Below, one piece after another: positions 6,055 through 6,361 of a stretch of 6,361 nucleotides of DNA. The stretch is taken from positions 1 through 6,361 of the forward strand of contig JAAZLP010000433.1 in assembly GCA_012799265.1 (NCBI GenBank). The letters run 5' to 3'. How positions within the stretch are numbered: the stretch's first letter is position 1; every line of letters begins with the position of its first letter. The notes beneath the pieces were generated by a model. It did not search any database and was not told the origin of the DNA. It saw nothing but the letters and a program-made list of their open reading frames with translations. The position numbers were made by a program, and so were the translations under genes. The DNA comes from Phyllobacteriaceae bacterium. GTDB lineage: Bacteria; Pseudomonadota; Alphaproteobacteria; Rhizobiales; Devosiaceae.

Positions 6055-6086
6055 AATGGCCCGGCATCGTCCGGGCCATTAATTTT
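6055..6086 (+). terminator. Intrinsic (Rho-independent) terminator of podJ
   Basis: AATGGCCCGG (6055-6064) pairs perfectly with CCGGGCCATT (6071-6080) around a 6-nt loop (CATCGT), followed by AATTTT (6081-6086). It starts 28 bp after the podJ stop. A 10-bp GC-rich stem with a T run is the classical form, so podJ transcription should end here and the downstream permease should have its own promoter. Confidence 0.85.
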
Positions 6087-6167
6087 GCTAAAATTGCGCC
6101 TAGCCTTACCTCTTGTTGACGGTCACCCGGCTAGAGTGCGCAAAACAGCCCTCATCGGATAAGCCCC

Positions 6168-6361
6168 TTGCAGATCTATCTGCCAATCGCTGAGCTTTCG
6201 GTGAACCTCTTCTTCCTGGTGGGGATAGGAGGGGCAGTCGGCTTTTTGTCCGGATTGTTCGGGGTGGGCGGCGGTTTTCTGCTGACACCCCTTCTGATTT
6301 TTTCGGGTGTGCCCACCGCCGTTGCCGTCGCCTCGGTGACCGGTCAGGTCGTTGCAGCCTC
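6168..6361 (+). CDS. TauE/SafE (TSUP) family membrane permease, N-terminal 64 residues (3' partial)
   Basis: The visible protein reads QIYLPIAELSVNLF after the start and then two hydrophobic segments (about residues 12-30 and 37-55) around GLFGVGGGFLLTPLLIF. The Gly-rich motif followed by L-x-T-P is the hallmark of the first TSUP repeat. The family moves sulfite, sulfonates or related organosulfur anions across the inner membrane, but many members have no known substrate and the sequence here is too short to choose. The start appears to be TTG at 6168-6170: the frame is open only back to 6135 (stop TAG at 6132-6134), with no ATG or GTG in between, and a GGATAAG stretch 4 nt upstream can serve as a weak ribosome binding site. 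A TTGACG at 6116-6121 could be a -35 element, though no good -10 follows. It is separated from podJ by a strong terminator. Confidence 0.85.
   Translation, partial: MQIYLPIAELSVNLFFLVGIGGAVGFLSGLFGVGGGFLLTPLLIFSGVPTAVAVASVTGQVVAA

Noticed and set aside
6089..6144. Possible promoter for the permease (TAAAAT at 6089-6094, TTGACG at 6116-6121)
   Set aside because: Neither element has an acceptable partner at about 17 bp, so I do not call a promoter, although one is expected in this gap.

Overview
The window looks like core chromosome of an alphaproteobacterium of the order Hyphomicrobiales (Rhizobiales), perhaps Devosia or a relative. This rests on high GC codon use, a PodJ-type polarity protein with its full cytoplasm-membrane-Sel1-peptidoglycan-binding layout, a TauE/SafE permease N-terminus of the form found in this order, TGSI motifs in a periplasmic linker, and strong depletion of GANTC sites, typical of a genome with CcrM methylation. 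The genus is inference. I see no mobile element, CRISPR array, RNA gene or phage gene.

Layout: (1) 1-1007, + strand: the 3' part of an unrecognised coiled-coil protein that ends in a Trp-rich segment and a Gly/Phe-rich tail. (2) 1008-1159: a convergent intergenic gap with two near-identical perfect palindromes and a small hairpin between them. (3) 1160-2223, - strand: a two-gene unit in which a NarL/FixJ-type response regulator is read first and overlaps by 4 bp (GTGA) a small VOC-fold protein. (4) 2224-2393: a divergent intergenic region with two short inverted repeats, a CtrA-like site and two GANTC sites exactly 30 bp apart in front of the next gene. (5) 2394-6026, + strand: a 1210-residue PodJ-like polar organizer, followed by a strong intrinsic terminator. 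(6) 6168-6361, + strand: the first 64 codons of a TauE/SafE (TSUP) permease, probably starting at TTG.

How the genes relate: the response regulator and VOC gene are very likely co-transcribed and translationally coupled, with no histidine kinase in view. podJ appears to be a monocistronic unit, with its own upstream region carrying cell-cycle-type sites and its own terminator. The permease is a separate unit. No obviously new multi-gene system is visible. The most interesting signals are the podJ upstream region, the twin palindromes with compensated base changes, the internal duplication in PodJ, and the pairing of an orphan regulator with a VOC protein that lacks the usual first metal ligand.
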